Program-made: the position numbers and the translations under genes
Notes under the pieces: model-generated
Told to the model about the DNA's origin: nothing
What the model saw: only the letters and a program-made list of their open reading frames with translations
Databases searched by the model: none
NCBI GenBank assembly: GCA_002914845.1
Contig: JXTC01000059.1
Span: 539,703 to 603,702 of the forward strand
Source of the DNA: Trema orientale
Taxonomy: Eukaryota > Streptophyta > Magnoliopsida > Rosales > Cannabaceae
Reading direction: 5' to 3'
Length of the DNA stretch: 64,000 nt
Shown: positions 43,139 through 56,306 of the stretch, one piece after another
How positions within the stretch are numbered: position 1 is the stretch's first letter
How the letters are laid out: each line of letters starts with the position of its first letter

Positions 43139-46100
43139 TCAGAAATCCTCTGTATCATCATCCTTCATTATTGTGTTCGTACCATCATCAAAGCTTGAAC
43201 CGGGGGCAACCTCATTTAAGTCACCAGGGGCAATCTCATTTAGGTCACCAGTGGCAATCTCATTCAGGTCACCGGTGGCAATCTCATTAAGGTCACCGGT
43301 GGCAATCTCGTTTAGGTCAAGAAAACGCCTTTTCTGTATTCCTTCCATTTCATCTTGGCCTAGGCTACTTGATTTTTCGGGAGGTGGGTTTTGTTGATTC
43401 TCTACTGTCTCGGGGTAACTTTCAACAGGCTCAACAGCTTTCATTTCTTGGTCATCATCGTTGCCATCAGAATCTTGAGTTCCCATTGAAAACTCCCCAT
43501 TCTCGCTTGGATCTGTGTGTTCATCTGATGCATTTGATTTTTCAGGTTTCATAGACTCTGCTTCTGATTCTGACACTTCGTACTGCCGGTAATTTATTCG
43601 GTTTCTGGTGGCCCTCTTACTCCGTCTTAAACCTGATTGAAGATCATCAACAGACCTCAACTTAGCTTCCCTTCTGGTACGGCCAGGCAATTTCTTAAAC
43701 TTTTGGGGTTCATCACTATCCTCACTAATACTCAAGGACTCTTCTTCTTCCTCCTCTTCGTCCTCCTCTTCAGGATTTTCTTCCTCCCAACGATACTCCT
43801 CATCTCCTTCAGAGCTACTGGAAAATTTTCTCCTCTGTTTACGCTGCCTCAAATACTCCTCATCATAAATGGCCTCTCCTACAATGTCATCATCACTATC
43901 AAAGTCTGCATCATTATCAGAAACTGCTTCTACAAACTCTTTCTCAGAATACCGTTGAGGCCTCTGTCTCCGCCTAATGCTACATGTCAAAGACGTAAAA
44001 GTTAATTTGAGTAGAGCTTTTCGACATTGAAGATCGAAAATCAATAGAAAAGGAACAAACAGTAGGTCTTAAAGAGTGCACCTTCTATCCATTAGATCAG
44101 ATTTATTATCTTCATCGGCATCATCATAATCGGGCGATTTGGGAGAAAGAGCACTAAAACTGACATGTTGAGAGGCATGTGAAGGACCAGTCCATTTACC
44201 ATTAACAGAAACTTCAAGTTTTCCAATTCCTTCCCTTTTGTATGAAGCCTCTGGGGATGGCTGCTTCCGTCTGTCATGGAAGAATAAGTACTAAAGTCAG
44301 CACTAATGTCAGTCAAAAAGATCCTGCCATAAATGGAGTCAGTGAGGATGCGTAAACAGGTGATGATTTTCATACTTAGTAATCTTGATTGCCTCATTAA
44401 TGGACCGATCATAATCATCTGCAATATCATTTGACAACAATCAGATCACATATCCATTAACACATGAGACATCAGGCAGTAAAAACATTCCCCATAACAC
44501 TTTCCTGCCACAACAAGATCATCCAATAGTTACGACCAAAAACAAAAGATATTCAGCTGAAAATTTCATCACATTTCTCACAAAGTTTCATTAAAATAAA
44601 AATTTAGGTCCAATTAAATACCCTAATCATCTAAGTGGCCTCTCGGGAAGTTCAATTAGGTCCCAGTAGTTGGCTATGCAAAATCATTACGGGCTTGATC
44701 TTACATCGATTAGCCACCACAAACAACAGAGAAATTTCAGTGATCCACAATCATCTCATGAGACAATCTTGACAAATCAATAAATTATGGAGGAACATCC
44801 ACAAAAGATGAAGCCACATCGAGAAGGAAAACTAACACAAGTATTTTTTAAAAAATAGAAAGCAATCCTTTCAACAAATGAACATGAGAAAAGCATCTAT
44901 ACCCAAATCAAATCCAGATAGTTGTACAAAAACGCAGAGGAAAAGAAAATTGTAAGGGAAAGAAAGGAAACTAGCCTATCGAACAGAACTTGAAAGAGTG
45001 AATTCTGAAGGTTGCTCATAAACTAAATATATCAGGGGCAATCTTGCAAATCAAATTATTGGATTCCAGCTAGAAAATAGTATTTTATTTGGATATGAAG
45101 ACAGATAACATGTTACCCATGTCTCTTAAGAAAAGACAGACGCAAATCACAAAAATCTCACTTCAAATAACTTCTTGCCTAGAAGAATTGAATTTAGATA
45201 CAAGTAAAAGGTGATGGGATAAATTCATTCCCCACCACACACACTGCATGTGTCACTTATTATTATGATTAAAAACAGAAACTATAACCTTATCAAACAA
45301 TTCCAAAGCTCAAACCTTTTTATTCTTACCAAAAGTATACGTGACAGGTTTTCTATCTCGAAGGGAGCGACCTGGAGCAAGCCCATCCATATTGTAAAAA
45401 TTATCAAGGAGGAGAGCTTGTCTGTGCTGCTTCTTCAGCAACTTCTCTTTCCTCTGTTAAAGTGAAATCAAAGTAACAGTTTGTCACCTCAATCACAGCA
45501 AAAATACTATTACAGCAATAAACGTAAAACTAAGAATGCACTAGAGGTAATTGATCAAGGGAAAGAAAATAATTATCATAATAAAGCAACGAGGTCCTTT
45601 TCAGAAACAGTTTTTGGTACCTTATGAACCTTCTCAATCTCGGGAAGCATGTCTATCTTCAACTTTTTCCCTAGTGAAGCCTCTGTTCTATTAGTACTCG
45701 AGAAGAGTTTCTCCTGTGAGAGTAAACAAGATGTTTAGAACTAGAAGGAATAGCAGCAGCAAGGAGAAAATGTTCTGTCAAGTAGCAAAAAATATTTATT
45801 TATTCAAAATTTGTACATCCAAAGATGATTCTGTAAGGGGGTAAAAAATCTGCATTCTGGGAATAGTTTAGATTAATAGGCCAGACTAGGAAAATAAAGA
45901 ACAGAAAAACCGTTTAACATCAGAACTGATTCAAAAAAAGTCGTCTTTCTATAGATAAATCTAATTCTGGGATACACATAGGCAGATCACCATTAGCAAC
46001 TTACAGAAACATATTGGAATTCATCAAAATTGGTTGCAACTGTTTCCCACTGGTAAGATGCCTTAAGAGGGATATGAGAGCCCTTTGCTTTTGCTTTCTT

Positions 46101-49100
46101 CACCTCAAATTTCCGAATCTCTCGGTAAAGTCTGTGACCAACTAATTCATCATCTTCATACCTGCAGCAGCCACAAGCACCCAGTAGATAAGACTCAGAC
46201 CAACCAAGATGAGCTCTACAAGAATCAATTCACAAACAATTGAATGTTTTCCAGTAAGACCCATACACATGTCTAAGCTTGAAGAAAACAAACAGAAACT
46301 ACAGTAATTTTATTGGCTTGTATAAAAGTAGTATACTTACCAGTATGAAATTCCATGAGAGTCACCTCCAATACGTTCTTTACGAAATGTAGAAAGTTGA
46401 ACACCACGTTTAACTGAGTTGTCAATGTAGTTCCTGATGTCGTCTTGCTGCAAGACATCACCCACATTTAATCTTAGCGGAAGATTACAAAAAGTAAACG
46501 CAACGAAATAATTTTGCAAGAAATTCAAAATCAACTTGGTATTTGTAAACTACGATTATGGTTGAAAAAAATAACAAAAAGGAAACAGTGAGGGAGAGAG
46601 GAGAGGAGGGGGGGGGAACACACACAAACACCAACCAACACACTTAATCAGAACATAAATTTATAGCTGCATAATTCTTTTCAACAAACTTGCTACCTAG
46701 AAAACAGGCTTGTGGGCAGAAAATACCAAAACTAAATAAATTAAAAGGTATACAGTCATGATGAAAAAAAGAGACAAGACAACGAAGAAGCTAAAATCTC
46801 AAGTCTTAAGTGGGTGTAGCAGGGATCATATTTCATCGAATTTTCAAAAAGTATTAACATATAAACTACCTGATACCAAACAATCATATACTTTGGTCAC
46901 AAACACTCCCTTTTTGTTTTTGATGATTGACCTTTTTTCCCCCTTTTGTGTGTGTGTGTGTGTGTGGGAGTGTGGAGGGGCAGTGTTACGGAAAATATTT
47001 TGACCATTAGTTATTGATCTCCATAGAATAAGCTAATGTAGTAGTAGTCTCCAACAACTCCCGCACACCTCCCCCCCTCCCCCAAAAAAAAAATAAAAAA
47101 AATAAAAACAAACAACTAGGTGGTAGAGAAGTCAGTATATCAATCAAATAACAAACTTTTTTCTTTTTTTAATAAAGATATAAAATAATAAACATGGCTA
47201 CATGAGACAACCAAAATCTACATGTACATAATTAAAAGATTTAGAAACTCCTAATCACAAGAGACCATCATTTTTCATTTCTTGAAAGATAAGTCCCCTG
47301 GACAAACTTCAAAAGGAACATGTACTGATATTACTGTTCAACAACATAAAATGAGATAATGCATTTATGATTAGTTAGGAGAGTATTGTTCAAGAAAAAG
47401 ATGACATAAAACTTCAAACTAAATGGAGAGGACCGAAAATGATTGTACAAGGGAGCAGGCCTGAGAAGGCATCAGATTGTGTCAACATAATGATTGTACA
47501 AGGGAGCAGGCCTGAGAAGGCATCAGATTGTGTCAACATATTCACGAGTCTCAATCAAAAAGAAATAAAAATATATGCCATATAGCATGCGCAAATGAAA
47601 TTCAAGAACATTTAGATTCTGTGAAAATCAAGTGGACATACGAAATTTACACATAAAAGTACTATTAGTAACGAAAGTACCTCCACACGAATGTCGCAAA
47701 GTGCTTTCAAGATGACGACACGAACCCCAGGATCAAGTGTTTTATATAGTTCAATCTCCACCCTAGCAAATTACCATGACCAGACACATTAGAAACATAT
47801 GTAAATTTTATATTGGCAAAGTAACCCAATATTTACGATTACTCACCCGTGTGAAGCAACGATGGGTAGATCCCCATCTGCAACCTGCAAAATGATGCCA
47901 AGTCTAATTAAGAATCGCATAATACAATGAAAATATTGATGATATTAAACCACAGTATTGTCAAACATCAGTAAATGAGTGCAATTACCCAATGCCACCA
48001 GTCTCTCAACTTTCTGCACAAAACGGTAACCCAAGTATCACGTGTAAGTGCCATTCGTGTAACAGGAGGAATCGCCTGAAGAAAAATCGATAAAAATTAT
48101 GGGAAAAGCCAGGTTCAGCAGCATATGAGGATACTACAGAGAAAATGTTAAATTTTACAGAAACATGAGCATTATTAGGTTTCAGTTTCACAGTTGCCAC
48201 AAGAAAATAATATCTATTAACTCTCTTGGCAATTTGGCACGAGTTGAGGTGTGCATGATTTAAAATTAAGAAGTTACAGAAGACCTAAAAACTCAAATAT
48301 CCGATCATAGCAACAAAATTTCTTTGGCACATTCTCATACCCTCCCGACATATGATGGAATTTTAACGTTTATGCAAAGATGAAGGATTCTATCACGGTA
48401 CACTAACTAATACGTACTAATGAACAATTTCAACTGAAAAAAGCTTGCTTTGCAATTCAATCATTAAAATGTAGCTCAAATTTCAGTTTTAAAGTGATTA
48501 AAAACTAAACTTCCACCACTCGAACTTCAAAGTCCTAAACTTTTGTGAATTTCTTGACTTAAAACAAACACAAAAGAGCACAAGCCAACAAAAAGAAAAG
48601 AATTGAAATCCAGGAGGACTAAAACAGCACAAGTAAGAATGAAAACAAAGACAAAAAGCTCCACATTCATTGAAAAAAGAACCCATTTTTCCAAACAAGC
48701 TTCAACGAAGTTCAACCAAAACAAAAAGCTCAATTCAAAGCTCAAAGCAGAAAAAAGTACCAACCTTTAACAGAGGGATGTGAATATCACTGAGTGTGTC
48801 ATTGGGCGTAAGCAAAGCCGTCTCAAACTCTTCGGCCGAAAACTCGGCCGAAATATTCAAAAGGGGCCTAAAAACCTGCAACGGAAAGAAATCAATCAAG
48901 AACAATTGAAAACCTAAAAAAAGATCGAAGCTTGAAAAGCTTCCATGAACCCTCACATGCAAGAAATTGAGTACGGACGCCAACTCCCACATCGAACGGA
49001 GAGTCCACCGCGGCACTTGCGAAGCTGGAGGCGGCTCCACCAATGGCGTCACGATCTTACTGCTACTGCATTGCTGCTGATGCTGCGGCGAAGCCCCCTC

Positions 49101-49376
49101 CTCCCCGTCCTGCCTCCTCTCCTCTTCCTCCTCCTTCTTCTTCTTCTTCAGCGCCTTCAGCCTCCGCTGCTCGGCCGCCGGCTGAGCCGCCGCGTAGAGC
49201 CGCGCGGCGGTTCGTATGGTGCAAGCGCGGGAGGGGCGGTTGCTCCGGGAGAGCGGAGGCCCCGGGGGCGTCGCGGTGGTGGTGTCGTTTTGGGGGGTGG
49301 AGGTGCCGTTTTGGGGTTTGGAGTGGTCGGAGGATCGGTCGGCGGGGATCGGAGGAGGGGAGGCTTCGCGGGACAT
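43139..49376 (-). CDS. DDR4: DDT-domain protein, DDR4-like
   Basis: Twelve exons: 49376-48957, 48875-48765, 48075-47989, 47884-47847, 47762-47681, 46447-46341, 46161-46005, 45713-45621, 45453-45330, 44418-44376, 44270-44082, 43973-43139. All introns are GT-AG and the total of 2,286 nt gives 761 residues in phase. A serine/proline-rich start is followed by a lysine/glutamate-rich helix (about 70-95) and the DDT domain at about 131-195 (LNFLHVFRPLL, EEFETALLTP, HIPLLKAIPPV). Then come VLCRKLRDWWHW, a basic region, an acidic run (about 540-575) and five DLN repeats (703-742). DDT proteins bind ISWI remodellers; Arabidopsis DDR4 is reported in a CHR11/CHR17 complex that spaces nucleosomes. The name rests on remembered family resemblance. 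The F-box cluster converges on its 3' end. Confidence 0.92.
43199..43318 (-). repeat. Coding minisatellite, five 24-bp units (DLNE repeats)
   Basis: Within the last DDR4-like exon, five units each encode D-L-N-E-(I/V)-A-(T/P)-G without interruption (protein residues 703-742). DNA units differ by few bases. The words LDLNEI and DLNE resemble EAR repression motifs (LxLxL / DLN types), though DLNEIAP has one residue more than the classical DLNxxP. Confidence 0.93.
47438..47540 (-). repeat. Perfect tandem duplication in a DDR4 intron
   Basis: The 51-bp unit (atgattgtacaagggagcag to gtgtcaacata) is present twice, head to tail, without a visible difference. It lies between exons 5 and 6. Confidence 0.93.
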
Positions 49377-50030
49377 GGTTGCGGAGAGATCGATCGAGAG
49401 AGGGGTTTACGGGAGTTAAGGTGGGATTACACGTAGGGGATCACCATAGGTTTGCATTGGGAAGAAGGAAAAAATAAGGGCTAAAGAGCGAGCGAGGGAT
49501 TGAAGAAAAGAAAAGGGAAGACAATTTTGGGAAGTTTTTTTCTTTTTTTTTTCCTTTTTTTTTTTCCTTTTTTTTTTTTGTTGTTGTTTTGTTTTGGAGG
49601 GGGGGCCTCGGCCTTGTGTTAAATGTTTTGATTTTCTTTTTCTTCTTTTTTTTTCTCTCTCCGATTTTTTTTTTAATTCCTTTTTAAAGATTGAAGAGAA
49701 AGAAGTGAATGGAGGAGGACTAGAGGTTGATAGTTGAAACCTATTGATTTCACATAGGTTTTGCTTATGTTTAACTGGGAAGGGCAAGAGCGAGAGGGAG
49801 AGATGCAGAAGGGGAAGAGAGAGAAACCAGGAATACTTTTGTTTTTGTTTTTATTTTTTTAATCTTTTCGGTTATTATTTTTGTTATTAGAATTTTGCCA
49901 CAAATTGGTAACTTTTGGGTTATTGAGTAAATTCATCTGTTGAGTTTCCTATTTGGATTGCTTTTAAATTATGTTTTTAGCTTTTAAAAACAGCCAAAGA
50001 AAAATAAGGAAATGTTAGTCTTCTAGACAA
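49377..50030 (-). promoter_or_regulatory. DDR4 upstream region and leader
   Basis: On the gene strand the first 400 bp upstream of the ATG are A/G-rich (long A runs and aaaaggaaaaaa-type tracts near 49,530-49,680, seen as T runs on the plus strand). The GC-rich first exon begins at 49,376. No clear TATA box was fixed. No other gene. Confidence 0.5.
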
Positions 50031-50207
50031 GTAATGATAGGGACTCCAAAATTTTGCACCAAACACTCATACCAAATAATGTGGCATACATTTTAACTAT
50101 TTTTTATTTAAGAGTGGGATCACACTGATGAAAATTATAAAGCTGAATGTGATGCTACATCACTGGTATAATTTTATAGTGTATAATTTTAGTGTCCCTA
50201 TCATTAC
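50031..50207. mobile_element. Small MITE, TIR 'gtaatgatagggac'
   Basis: The left end gtaatgatagggact and the right end gtgtccctatcattac are inverse complements. The pairing extends in part to the next bases (caaaattttgcacc against actaaaattatacac, read inward). 177 bp, no ORF. No clear target duplication, so the class is undecided. Confidence 0.72.
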
Positions 50208-50249
50208 TCTTAATAGATTACTGTTTTTGGGCAACAAATGTTAGTAAGG

Positions 50250-50446
50250 TAAGAATTGTTCTTCAAAATTAATTATACATCTAAAATAATATTTTAGAGC
50301 ACATATAATCTATAATTTATTAAATATGTTTTTTGCTTTTAGACACAGGTAAAAATTGTTCTTCAAAATTAATTATACATCTAAAATAATATTTTAGAGC
50401 ACACATAATCTTAATTTATCAAATATGTTTTTTGCTTTTAGACAGC
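50250..50446 (+). repeat. Tandem duplication, about 100-bp unit
   Basis: aaaattgttcttcaaaatta through gcttttagaca occurs twice (from about 50,251 and 50,351) with a few differences. Confidence 0.9.
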
Positions 50447-50739
50447 ACACAATTGCTTCAGCTAGTACAGCAATACCAACCTAGTCCTTATTTATTTTAG
50501 TTATTTTACTCTAAAAAAATAGAATTAAAATTATACGTTAATTAGTACATTTGTTTTTTTTCTAAATCATAACTATTTTATTTAAATTCCAATCAATGTT
50601 AATTCCCAATTAGCAATTAGGGTCCTTACTAAAAAAATAGTATAATATACTTCATTTATTTTTCTTAATATTTAATTGTATATAAAGTACAAAGCGGGGA
50701 CATAATATAAATTAATATTTATAACTACACAAAAGCAAA

Positions 50740-51720
50740 TAGGTGAATAGTCTATAACACTCCCATTCGGTACTTATTTGCAGTATTAGTCTGCGCCTTG
50801 TTAAAAAACTTACATGGAAAAATATAGTGGGACAAAAACCATGGCAAAGGAAAAAATATATACATAGACCTTGTGTAAGATACACGTTTCAAATTGTCTC
50901 ATTAAAAGCCTTACCTAGAAAACCCAGTGAGACAAAATCAGGTCAAGGGGAAAAAAAAAAAAAAAAGTCCAGTCGTGTATTCTCCTCCGTAAAGTAGACT
51001 TGGCAAAATAGGTCAGGCCAAACGGGACATTATGATCACATTTATTACCTTGTTATTGTTCTATAAAAATATGCAAACATGATGCATTATTCAAATATCA
51101 TTCTTTCAGCAAAGATTCATTCAATCGATTATAACATATATGCTCAGGTTGCTTGAATCCATATGTGGATCTCTGCAATTTAATCAAGTATGTATTTCTT
51201 GTTTGATGCTCACTGATCTCTTGTGTCTTTAGTTTTTTAGGACTCTCATATAAATATCATTATCTAGTTATCCATATAAATAAATTATTACGTCATCCAT
51301 GATGTGCATATCAAGTCTCTCACTAACTGTCACATTAATCAAGTAATTAAGTGTGATTATATTCTTAAAAGGAGCATAAATTTCCCATAACTAATGCCTG
51401 GTCTCTGTGAAAAATCATGGATAACTCGTATCATTTTATATCTTACTACCTCATTATTCTCATTATACTTTCAGATAATACATATATTCAATCATTGCAC
51501 ATTTTTGGGAGTCAACACAGCAGGTCCGAATACTTTAGTTTATGTAGTGAGTCTAACGCAGCTTGAATTGTCTCTTTTCATAATGACCAATCATGTGTAT
51601 ACTGATATTTAATTATACTTATAAATTTTGGATCCAAATTTTCTCTTGAGGCAACAAGAGCTACTATTAAGGAAAATTCATCATCGATAATTAATAAATT
51701 GCTTGTTAGGTCTATGTGTA
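50740..51720 (-). pseudogene. Decayed copia element, reverse transcriptase remnant
   Basis: On the minus strand, from about 51,600 down, broken frames read VFGPAVLTPKNVQ, DFSQRPG-like sequence, LDMHIMDDVIIYLYG, DNDIYMRV and LQRSTYGFKQPEHICYNRLN. They correspond to successive RT motifs of copia elements (F.QR.G, D...AYLYG..D..IYM, LYGLKQ....WYNRL). The lower part (50,760-50,960) carries the words cttgttaaaaaacttacatgg and gcc-ttacctagaaaaccca-gtgagac, typical of such elements near their ends. No intact LTR pair was found. Confidence 0.72.
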
Positions 51721-52930
51721 ATGTTTGACATCTTATAATCTTCTATGCTGTAATGAACTATTTACAAAAATTCAGTTGTATCTTTGTATATCTCTTTTTG
51801 TGTAATTACGTGAGAAAACTATCTCTACATTCTTCAACTGAGTAACTGAAGACACCATCAACCTAGGTTCAATAATTGTTTGTGTCATGTGGAGGTCAAC
51901 ATATTTAGACTGTAGGTCTACAAACTAATCTCTTACTTCTTTATTTTTCATGAGAGATAAACAAAATTTACAAATAGTATGTGTTTCTTTTGAATATTGT
52001 TTAATTATCCGATAACGTATCATGAGAGATAAACAAAATTTACAAATAGTATGTGTTTCTTTTGAATATTGTTTAATTATCCGATAACGTAAAATTTTGA
52101 TTATAAGAAACTAAACAATATAGAAGTATAGTGTAATATGACGAAACTCTCTGGATAGATTTATTGCTTGTAGATTTGTTTTTTACCCTAATACATAATC
52201 TCCTTTTTCTTAGTAACTATATACAGCATTAACATCAGAATAATTTTACATTTGTTTTTTTTTTTTTTTTTACTCTGCTTACTGGAGTTTGGACTTTTGG
52301 AGTCCCTTTTTCTAATAAACCTGTCAAATGCAATAGAAATGTTTTCTTTTTTTTTTTTTAACAAAAAGAAAAAGAAAAAGGGGATAATTTGCACTTTATA
52401 CGCATTGTAAACCTATAAATAGCTGGATAATACTTGGGTTCTTAACTATTATCCCAAATTTTTAATATTGACACATGTGGATGTGATTTGTCACTACTCA
52501 ATTAATGATAATATTTAATATATTTGTATAAGTTTTAATACATTAGTAAATAAATAGTGACAAATCATATATCATATGTATTGTTACAAAAAATTTGGTA
52601 CAATGGTTGAGGCCCCTAGCATTATCCTAAATAATCACCATTTATAATACAACAAATTAGAATAAAGTTTATTATGTCATTTCAAAATATATATATATAT
52701 ATATACACACACCAATCTAGGGATTTTTATTTACCTAGATATTGTTTCGCCTAATTAAAATTCATCACGTGCACCTTTTCATGGTTAAATATAGAAAGAA
52801 AAAAGCATTAAATAATGTATATTTATTGTTAATATTTTTTTTAATTACTCAAATCATAGTAGCTGTTAGATAATGATCCAATGGCTAAAAAAAAAACTAC
52901 GGGATTATGACCCTATATATATATGTACTT
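51721..52930. other. AT-rich, probably upstream part of the copia remnant
   Basis: No recognisable motif apart from the tandem duplication at 51,949-52,091 and A/T runs near 52,250-52,380. It may include the lost 5' portion of the minus-strand copia element. Confidence 0.35.
51949..52091 (+). repeat. Perfect tandem duplication, 72-bp unit
   Basis: catgagagataaacaaaatt to attatccgataacgta occurs twice in direct succession without a difference seen. Confidence 0.93.
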
Positions 52931-53413
52931 TAATGGCACAAATGGTCCTTAAATTATCTAATTTATGGCAATATGGTCCTCAAAATTTTAATTGTAGCAA
53001 TTAAGCTATTGAACTTTCTATATTATAGCAATTTGGTCCCCGAACTATCTAAATTACAATCTACTATTAAATTTTTTACCAGAAACATATGTGAAGAGTA
53101 CGTGATGACATCTAAAAGTGTATCTGAAAGGTAATTTGAAAAGTTCAAGCATAAAAATGAATAATCATAAAAAAAATTTCTAAAAAATTGCAACACCAAG
53201 TCCCTAAAAAATGCGAAGAGTGCATATTTTCTTCTCTTCAAATTTTTTTATTCAATTTATTTTCTCTTAAATATACATTCAAATACTACAACTACTCAAA
53301 ATTTAACAAGAAATTATAATTTAGATAGTTCAAGGATCAAATTGTTACAAATTAGAAAATTCAAGAGCTTAATTGTCATAAATATGCTAATTTAAGGACT
53401 ATTTGTGCCATTA
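52931..53413 (-). mobile_element. MITE, TIR family 'ggcacaaat', copy 2
   Basis: The left end taatggcacaaatggtcct is the inverse complement of the right end ggactatttgtgccatta. TIR similarity extends over roughly 100 bases. The inside is the reverse of the element at 39,141-39,564. The target site is unclear (perhaps actt). Non-autonomous. Confidence 0.82.
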
Positions 53414-56149
53414 ACTTTTACACATAATGTGATATACAGCATCAACCGATAGTTTGCGATAGAGAGGATGTGGGGACAGTGTTTTTACTTGTAACCAGCC
53501 CTTTATTTTTGGGGTACTATATTATTTCGTATTAAATTTAAATGTTTGGGGTGACATATGACCATATTACTGATTCAATTTGAAAGAAAAAAAGAAAAAA
53601 GAAACCATTTCTTCTAATGATTAATGATTTTATTTTTAAAACTTCCAATATTAGGATTAACTAAGTATAAATTAATGAGGCATCATCTCTGAGATGATGA
53701 TGCCTCATTAAAAATAAAATAGTGGAAAATAGAATATCATATCAATCTCATTAATGAAACATAGGCCTGATGCACAGATGACACAACCTCAACAATGGGA
53801 CTATGGAAGACCGTCGTCCATTTGAAGTGTTCGACTCGAATAAATTTTACCATGTTTACCTTGACAATTATTCTTTTCACATCTAATTTGGGGTATTATT
53901 TATGAACTGTAATTTCTAAAATATATTATCCTTTCTATAGACTATTATGGTTTAATGGTTTCAAGGTTTATCGATTGCATGAAAATTGTTGTTTGCAAAA
54001 TGTTATTTTCGTGTGAAAGATAGGCTATACTTAATCTCAAATATATGATCAAATATATCAATAATGTTATAATTTCAAAATTCCAATGCTCCATCATTAT
54101 ATTTTTTTAATACTCAACACTTATGAAATTATCCTATTGATTATTGAGTAACAATAATAAAAATAGTATTTTAAATAGCATCGTGCATTGGACTAAAAGT
54201 TTTAATTTGGTCTGAAATTTATATTTTGTAGTAAATATGATGTAGCATTTTCATTAGCATTCGATATAGTCCTTAGCCCATCTATCGTTTTCTGCATTTT
54301 CAATATTCAATTTCTCTTAAGCTTATATTGACGGAAAAAAAAAAAAAAGGAGAGAGAAAAAAATCTAGCCAGTCTCCTCATTCTATTTGGTCCTTAGCAA
54401 AGATTCCCAAAAAATATAGAAGTCTTTTTTAAAAAAAAATATTATTTATTGCTTGAATTCATTCTATTCTTGTTTTGGTTGATCATTGAGTGCAAATCTC
54501 TGCAAAAATCCAGTGGACGAGAGCAAATGCCTTTTGAAATGGAGCGTCACCATTGTTGTGACGTTTGTCTGCTCAAACTCTAAGATGACATTTGATTGCT
54601 AAACAAATATGGAAAAATGATGAGAATGATTATAGGAATAGAACGAGAATAGGAATGAAATAAAAAAGTAAATAGATTGAGTTGTTTGGTTAACATATTA
54701 GAATTGAAATTACTGTGTTTGGTTTATTATGGAATGGAATGAAATTAATATTATATAGACAAAAAATGCTCTTACTATTAGAAAATTAATACAAATAGTT
54801 ATATTGGTATAAAAATTAATTCATTTATTTATTTATGTATTTTTTGTATTAGAAAATTAAAAAAAATAAAAAATTTTAAAGACAAATATGTCATTTATGT
54901 TCTTTTTTTTTTCCTATCAATTATAGTAAAAATTATATAGATTAGATATTTATATGTAGTATATGAGTGTGAAGTGGCACAAGCTGGTTAATAATAGAGC
55001 ATAAGAATGCATTAGATATTCTACAATTTATTGAGATTTCTTTCTTTGTGGGATTGTGCTTGGAGGCGCCCTTTTCTTTTTTATTAATTAGATTCTCATT
55101 TTTAGTTTATAATAAATAGACAAATATATAGTTGTGATTATTTCACATTCTGTCATGATTTGTCCGTTAATTTCCAAAATACAAAACTTATTCTATTACC
55201 TTTCTATAGTACAAAGCACAATATAATAAAGATAAATTTGTTATTAGTTCGCTATTTATATTTATGTATACACCTATATAAATAGAATATTTTGATATAA
55301 AATCATATATAACCAACCGTTCATACAATATAAGTATACATACTTGAATTGTGGCTTGGAATAGAAATACATTCAGTTTAGGAAAGACTTTTCAACTATG
55401 CAGCTGAATTATAATTGTCAATGGAATAAACTGTATTCTCTTCAAGATTAAACTAAGCACTTGATGGGCTTTCCTTAGAAATAATAATTCCATTCCTAAG
55501 CATATTCATCCCAACCGAATACCACTTAAATTACAAATACTAGCAGAAAAAAGCTATTATTGTAATCTCATATTGATTTTTATCTCGATTTTGACTTTGA
55601 CTTTGACTTTGACTGCTTGGCAAGATGATAAGTGGCCTGGACCCTCGGACAAGGGGACTGTAAGAAAGGCGATAATGATGATAGGGAAATATGAGTTATC
55701 TTTTTTTTTTTTCCTTTTATTTTTTTTTCAAAGAAACTACGGAAATAAATTATCTTATAATTGCTTGTGCTTCTCTCTTTATATAATGTTGTTGTTAAGC
55801 ATTTTTGTTAGTGGAAAAACAGCAACATATTAAACTTAGAGGTTGGGATCATGGTTACTTCATAGCCATTTTATGCATATTATTGCTAATTTGAAAGTTG
55901 AAACCATGTTGTTATGATCTTCTACAGACATTAGACATCACCGATCAAATTCTGCTTTTAATTTGTTGACTTTGTCTTACTACCTCCACATGGGGCTCGG
56001 TTCAATCCCATCGGGAACTATGGTTGAAGAAGAAGAAAAGAAGAAAATGATAGTAAGTAATTAGAATGTCTTTTTTTATCATCGGGAAGTGAACTGCCAC
56101 CGGGATCTTATCCGCCCTTTTTTTTTCAAAAAAAAAACAGAATATCTTT
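53414..56149. other. AT-rich intergenic, nothing coding
   Basis: No gene. A 40-bp imperfect palindrome lies at 53,672-53,711 (taatgaggcatcatctc and its complement). Around 54,600-54,760 and 55,450-55,510 there are words of the 'tttggttaacatattagaat / attccattcctaag' type, often seen at the ends of plant MITEs; they may be the two ends of one degenerate element. Confidence 0.45.
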
Positions 56150-56306
56150 GAATAAAAAAATCCGACTCAGAAAAACCAAATAAGTGAAAAAATCAAAACA
56201 AAAACGATCAAATTAAGTTTGGTTATAACGAAGAACTTGACCAAAAATTATTTATAAATATAATATATTTGTAATAACTAATATTACTTCTTAAAAAAAT
56301 GGAAAC

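Noticed and set aside
43199..43318. CRISPR-like or satellite array
   Set aside because: The units are contiguous, in frame and within an exon. It is a coding minisatellite in a plant gene.
48945..49477. Long plus-strand ORFs opposite the first DDR4 exon
   Set aside because: They are arginine/glycine or proline-rich readings of a GC-rich exon on the wrong strand. The minus-strand frame has a DDT domain and correct splice sites.
55980..56110. Second tRNA-like or SINE segment (ggttcaatccc near 56,003)
   Set aside because: Only a B-box-like word is seen. There is no A box at the right distance and no target duplication.
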